A DNA stretch of 10,685 nucleotides from JAKLDO01 sp035354435 (lineage in GTDB: Bacteria > UBP6 > UBA1177), in NCBI GenBank assembly GCA_035354435.1, contig DAOQAY010000103.1:1-10685 (forward strand), read 5' to 3'. The translations under genes were made by a program, and so were the position numbers. Positions 7,510-10,685 of this stretch are shown here, piece after piece (position 1 is the first letter of the stretch; the number at the start of each line of letters is the position of its first letter). The notes beneath the pieces were generated by a model that did not search any database, was not told the DNA's origin, and saw nothing but the letters and a program-made list of their open reading frames with translations.

Positions 7510-8357
7510 CAAAATGAGTTCCTGAAAAGGTTGTTCTGAAATTTATAGCATTTAGCCAGATTTTCGAGCATTACGGCATTTGTCACGACTCCGACTCCGC
7601 CGGGAACTGGTGAATAGTTGATCCTGTTCTGCTCGTTATCATCTTTTACGATCATATCACCGACAACTTTGCCGTCATCAAGGACATTTATTCCAATATC
7701 AATGACCGTTGCTCCATCTTTGACATCAGATGAATCGACAAGCCCCATCTTTCCGGCTGAAATGGCAATGATATCAGATGTTTTTATGAGATCCCTTAAA
7801 TTTTCAGTATGTCTGTGAGCTGTTGTAGGAGTGGCGTTGCGGTTGAGAAAAAGCTTAAAAAGCGGCAGTCCGACGATATTACTTCTGCCGATTATCAGAG
7901 CATGTTTTCCGACAATCGGGATATCAAAAAATTCAAGAAGTCTTATAGAAGCGACAGCTGTGCAGGGGACAATCTTTTCAGTGATAGTTGCAAAAAACTC
8001 TCCCTGATTACGGAATGTTACACCGTCGACATCTTTAAGCGGATGTATCTTTGTATGCAGATTCCAGTAATTCACATCAATAGGAAGAGGAAGTTCGACC
8101 ATAATTCCATGAATGGATGGATCGCTGTTAGCCTCATCAAGCTGTTCATAGAATTTTACAAGCGGAGTGCTTGCTGAAACCGGATATATCCTTATTTTTG
8201 CATTGATCTTTGCCAGCCACTTTTCTTTCATTTTCAGATAGCTTTCCGCAGCTGCATCACCGACCGGATGAAAAACAGCAAGTGTCATGGACGGAAGATT
8301 TTCATTCTGTATTTTTTTCACAATATTATCAGCAAGTTCCTTACCTTTAAGAAGCAT
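7509..8357 (-). CDS. folD: FolD: methylene-THF dehydrogenase / methenyl-THF cyclohydrolase
   Basis: FolD interconverts 5,10-methylene-, 5,10-methenyl- and 10-formyl-tetrahydrofolate in the cytoplasm, supplying one-carbon units for purines and initiator fMet-tRNA. The 282-residue length fits the family. Visible motifs are Y40-x3-K44 (catalytic Tyr/Lys), GIMVELPLP at 84-92, KDVDG with D111, the nucleotide-binding GRSNIVGLPL at 157-166, DIGIN at 220-224 and PVPGGVGVVTNAVMLEN at 250-266. It is divergent: the usual Gln of VQLPLP is Glu88, PCTPxG reads PCTAVA, and GVGPMT reads GVGVVT. GAGGA (8363-8367) lies 5 nt before ATG 8357. This is the first gene of a folD, dciA-like, hflX unit with 1-nt overlaps between consecutive genes. 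Confidence 0.95.
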   Translation of the reverse strand: MLLKGKELADNIVKKIQNENLPSMTLAVFHPVGDAAAESYLKMKEKWLAKINAKIRIYPVSASTPLVKFYEQLDEANSDPSIHGIMVELPLPIDVNYWNLHTKIHPLKDVDGVTFRNQGEFFATITEKIVPCTAVASIRLLEFFDIPIVGKHALIIGRSNIVGLPLFKLFLNRNATPTTAHRHTENLRDLIKTSDIIAISAGKMGLVDSSDVKDGATVIDIGINVLDDGKVVGDMIVKDDNEQNRINYSPVPGGVGVVTNAVMLENLAKCYKFQNNLFRNSF

Positions 8358-8362
8358 AAAAA

Positions 8363-8367
8363 TCCTC
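8363..8367 (-). promoter_or_regulatory. folD ribosome binding site
   Basis: GAGGA on the minus strand with a 5-nt spacer to ATG 8357. It is well placed and supports that start. Confidence 0.8.
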
Positions 8368-8389
8368 AGTCAAGTTAACAATCGTGCGG

Positions 8390-8418
8390 ATTATAAGTGG
8401 TGGAAGGTTGTAAGTCAA
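8390..8418 (-). promoter_or_regulatory. Strong sigma70-like promoter for folD / dciA-like / hflX
   Basis: On the minus strand, TTGACT (8418-8413) and a perfect TATAAT (8395-8390) are separated by exactly 17 bp. Transcription would begin near 8383, leaving a leader of about 26 nt. The promoter lies in the 65-bp gap directly after the prfC stop, so folD has its own transcription even if prfC readthrough occurs. No hairpin terminator is visible between prfC and this promoter. Confidence 0.8.
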
Positions 8419-8422
8419 TCTC

Positions 8423-10018
8423 TTAAATCTGTCTGGTTTTAAATTCTGATGTTGTGTGAAATTCAATGTCGGGATGGTCTTTCATATAAAACTGGAGCAT
8501 CCAGTCTGATTCTGCAAAAAACACAAGATTGCCGTCTTTGTCTTTTGCGATCTGATTGTTCTGATATTTGCAGAATTCAGTGATTTTTGCCGGGTTTTTA
8601 GATGTTATCCAGCGGGCTCTGGTAAATTTGAGCTGTGAAAAATCACAATCTGCACCATATTCGTTCAACAGGCGGTATTGAAGTACCTCGAACTGAAGCT
8701 GTCCGACAGTGCCGATGATCTTACGCCGTCCCTGATCCTGTATGAAAAGCTGAGCAACTCCTTCTTCGGAAAGTTGAAGGACTCCTTTCTCAAGCTGTTT
8801 CACCTTTTCAAAAGATCTGTTATTTAAAAGTTTGAATATCTCAGGACTGAAAGAGGGGATGCCCTGAAAATTCATCACTTCGCCCTCTGTCAGTGTGTCA
8901 CCGATCTTAAAATTACCGACATCATAAAGACCGACGACATCACCGGGATATGCTTCTTCAATGTTTTCTTTTTTCTGACCTACAAAACTTGCAGGTGTAT
9001 TGAATTTCAAATTTTTGTTGAGTCTGACATGGTGATAATATTTTTTCTGCTCAAAAATACCTGAACAGATACGGACAAATACCATTCTGTTGCGGTGACG
9101 CGGATCAAGGTTAGCATGGATCTTAAAAACAAACCCGGTGAACAAGTTTTCATCAGGCATTACTTTTCGTTTGTCGGTCATCCGGAACATCGGTTCAGGC
9201 GCGATATCACAGAAAGTATCAAGAAGCTCGTTAACCCCGAAACTGTTCACAGCACTTCCGAAAAATACAGGAGCTACATCAGAAGAAAGATATGCCTCTT
9301 TGTCAAAAGGATCGTAAACGCCTTCGATAAGTGCCACATCTTCACGAAGTTTGTCGGCAAAATCACCAATATATTCATTGAGTTCAGGCTGGTTGATGTC
9401 ATTGATCTCAACTATATTCTTCGCAATTCTTTCTGAATTTGCTTCAAAAAGATTGAGGTTCTGCTTATGCAGATTGTAAACACCTTTAAAAGATTTTCCT
9501 CTGCTGATCGGCCAGGTAAGAGGGCGTACCTTAATGTTCAACTTTGTTTCGATCTCATCCATCAGTTCAAACGGTGACTGACCTTCTCGGTCGAGTTTAT
9601 TAATGAAAATGATTACCGGCGTTTTTCTCATCCGGCACACATTCATAAGTCTTTCAGTCTGTGACTCGACACCTTTTACAGAATCAACAACAAGAATTAC
9701 GCTGTCAACGGCAGTCAGAGTCCGGTATGTGTCTTCAGAGAAATCCTGATGCCCGGGAGTATCGAGAATGTTTATTTTCAGATCTCTATATTCAAAGCTC
9801 ATGACAGAAGTGGAGACAGAAATGCCTCTCTGCCGTTCGATCTCCATGAAATCTGAAGTTGTGCTTTTCTGGATCTTGTTCGATTTTACCGCACCGGCAG
9901 TGAGAAGCTGACCGCCGAAAAGAAGCAGTTTCTCGGTAAGCGTCGTCTTACCGGCATCAGGGTGGCTGATTATAGCAAAAGTCCGTCGCTTTGCGATCTC
10001 TTCATTCAATCTTGACAT
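8423..10018 (-). CDS. prfC: Peptide chain release factor 3 (RF3)
   Basis: RF3 is a translational GTPase that removes RF1 or RF2 from the ribosome after peptide release. The protein has 531 residues, almost the E. coli length. The G domain carries G1 HPDAGKTT at 19-26, the RF3-typical segment SDFMEIERQRGISVSTSVMSF at about 55-75 (switch I/G2), G3 DTPGH at 86-90 and G4 NKLD at 140-143. Domains II and III follow, with VGQLQFEVLQYRL and the C-terminal PDIEFHTTSEF region matching the family. All GTPase motifs look intact. AGGA lies 6 nt upstream of ATG 10018. RF3 is optional in bacteria, so its presence is a real trait of this genome. The gene diverges from the Rpn-family gene. Confidence 0.97.
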   Translation of the reverse strand: MSRLNEEIAKRRTFAIISHPDAGKTTLTEKLLLFGGQLLTAGAVKSNKIQKSTTSDFMEIERQRGISVSTSVMSFEYRDLKINILDTPGHQDFSEDTYRTLTAVDSVILVVDSVKGVESQTERLMNVCRMRKTPVIIFINKLDREGQSPFELMDEIETKLNIKVRPLTWPISRGKSFKGVYNLHKQNLNLFEANSERIAKNIVEINDINQPELNEYIGDFADKLREDVALIEGVYDPFDKEAYLSSDVAPVFFGSAVNSFGVNELLDTFCDIAPEPMFRMTDKRKVMPDENLFTGFVFKIHANLDPRHRNRMVFVRICSGIFEQKKYYHHVRLNKNLKFNTPASFVGQKKENIEEAYPGDVVGLYDVGNFKIGDTLTEGEVMNFQGIPSFSPEIFKLLNNRSFEKVKQLEKGVLQLSEEGVAQLFIQDQGRRKIIGTVGQLQFEVLQYRLLNEYGADCDFSQLKFTRARWITSKNPAKITEFCKYQNNQIAKDKDGNLVFFAESDWMLQFYMKDHPDIEFHTTSEFKTRQI

Positions 10019-10137
10019 ATCTATCCTTTTAAAAGAAAAAAAACTGTGTCTGAAGTACTATAAAACAGACCGAATATCAAGTTTATGGTGAATTTACCCG
10101 CCGATGGCAAATGAGATCTCGGCTCCACACTTTTTTC

Positions 10138-10166
10138 TTGACTTACGGATTCTTTCTGTCTAATCT
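10138..10166 (+). promoter_or_regulatory. Sigma70-like promoter for the Rpn-family gene
   Basis: TTGACT (10138-10143), 17 bp, then TAATCT (10161-10166). The -10 is identical to that of the hpf promoter and the -35 identical to that of the folD promoter. Transcription would start near 10173, inside the palindrome AATTCGAATT, with a leader of about 32 nt. Confidence 0.7.
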
Positions 10167-10194
10167 CAATTCGAATTATAAAATTCAGAGATCT

Positions 10195-10198
10195 GGAG
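10195..10198 (+). promoter_or_regulatory. Ribosome binding site deciding a GTG start
   Basis: GGAG with a 6-nt spacer to GTG 10205. The frame is open back to a TGA at 10139, but no other ATG, GTG or TTG lies in between, so this site fixes the start. Confidence 0.8.
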
Positions 10199-10204
10199 AT
10201 TCGA

Positions 10205-10685
10205 GTGAGCGAAATAAGACAGCCGCATAACAATTTTTTCATCAAAACATTCTCAAATATCAGTAATACCAATGACTTCATCAAGAGCGTGCTGCCTGCT
10301 GAGATAGTCAAGAAGCTCGATTTCGGCACATCTGTGATCGAGCCGACAGGATTCGTTGATGATTCACTTTCAAGTCATCTATCCGATTTTGTGATTAAGA
10401 TGAAAACGAAGAACGGAAAGAAAGTCGTCGATATCTATCTGCTTTTTGAGCACAAATCCTACATGGATGAAAACATTCTCTGGCAGTTGTTGAAATATCA
10501 GTATCTCATGCTTGAAGAAGATTACAAAGCAAAGCGAAAGTTCAGAGTTATCATTCCGGTAGTGTTTTATCACGGTCATGGCAAATGGAATGTGAAAAGC
10601 AGTTTCTGTGAATCAATAAGTGTCCCTCAATATCTGAGAAAGTATGCACTCAACTTTGAATATATCTTTTATGACACAAAAGACT
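10205..10685 (+). CDS. Rpn-family recombination-promoting nuclease / putative transposase, 3'-truncated by window edge
   Basis: The first 160 residues are visible, starting from GTG and matching the Rpn/YhgA-like family (Transposase_31, PD-(D/E)XK nucleases). The opening follows the family pattern: PHNNFFIKTFSN, DFIKSVLPAEIVKKLD, then SDFVIKMK and the YLLFEHKS core. Likely catalytic residues are D61 (in LSDFV), E82 and K84 (E-H-K), with a conserved Q94 in WQLLKYQ. RVIIPVVFYHG near residue 115 is also typical. E. coli Rpn proteins are DNA endonucleases that raise RecA-independent recombination; they usually occur in several copies per genome and spread like mobile genes, though without defined insertion ends. 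The gene has its own promoter and ribosome binding site. The active-site residues look intact in the visible part; the C-terminal region lies outside the window. Confidence 0.92.
   Translation, partial: MSEIRQPHNNFFIKTFSNISNTNDFIKSVLPAEIVKKLDFGTSVIEPTGFVDDSLSSHLSDFVIKMKTKNGKKVVDIYLLFEHKSYMDENILWQLLKYQYLMLEEDYKAKRKFRVIIPVVFYHGHGKWNVKSSFCESISVPQYLRKYALNFEYIFYDTKD

Larger units (their letters stand above)
10019..10204. other. Divergent intergenic region between prfC and the Rpn-family gene
   Basis: This 186-bp region holds the prfC leader on the left and the Rpn promoter on the right. Perfect palindromes are CTTTTAAAAG (10026-10035), GAGATCTC (10113-10120) and AATTCGAATT (10168-10177). GAGATCT recurs at 10188-10194. 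For prfC, a TATAGT (10062-10057, minus) has only a TTGATA 12 bp upstream, which is too close, so I do not call a prfC promoter. No terminator is seen. Confidence 0.6.

Noticed and set aside
7061..7525. 154-codon plus-strand open frame
   Set aside because: It lies opposite the well-supported dciA-like gene, and its hydrophobic low-information protein is typical of an antisense shadow.
10021..10329. 102-codon minus-strand open frame upstream of prfC
   Set aside because: It is antisense to the start of the Rpn-family gene, which has a promoter, ribosome binding site and family motifs.

Overview
The window looks like a chromosomal piece of a Gram-negative-type, moderately AT-rich bacterium from a lineage I cannot name. 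The evidence is a short-form HPF, an exported Bax-type glucosaminidase, DciA in place of an obvious DnaC-type loader, sigma70-like promoters with 17-bp spacers, and a giant surface protein. That protein mixes SprB repeats (best known in Bacteroidota) with a C-terminal domain and Cys-rich tail reminiscent of Myxococcota-type exported proteins. These clues do not agree on one phylum, so taxonomy is left open.

Layout: (1) positions 1-4311, plus strand, hold the 3' part (1436 codons) of a very large modular surface protein: SprB x2, FN3-like, Ig-like, MBG-type, FN3-like, DUF6273-like, Ig-like x2, MBG-type, FN3-like, cadherin x2, a PPC-like beta domain, an acidic Asp/Glu/Thr linker and a Gly-Gly-Ser-Gly-Cys-Gly-Cys tail. 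(2) Positions 4308-5590, minus strand, hold hpf, tRNA-Arg(CCG) and a bax-like glucosaminidase gene, packed behind one sigma70-like promoter. The last gene meets the surface-protein gene tail to tail with overlapping stop codons. (3) Positions 5669-8357, minus strand, hold folD, a dciA-like gene and hflX, with 1-nt start/stop overlaps and a strong promoter before folD. (4) Positions 8423-10018, minus strand, hold prfC (RF3). (5) Positions 10019-10204 are a divergent intergenic region. From it a plus-strand Rpn-family PD-(D/E)XK nuclease gene runs off the right edge.

The minus-strand block is mainly housekeeping. It is rich in factors acting on stalled, terminating or idle ribosomes (RF3, HflX, HPF) plus a tRNA, with one-carbon metabolism (FolD), replication (DciA-like) and cell-wall turnover (Bax-like) genes in the same transcription units. 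The flanks are more variable: a repeat-built surface protein on the left and an Rpn nuclease on the right. I see no CRISPR array, phage genes, IS ends or clear new defence system. The points most worth a second look are the surface-protein architecture and its Cys tail, the tRNA embedded 9 nt before bax, changed G-motifs in HflX and a Gln-to-Glu change at an active-site position of FolD.
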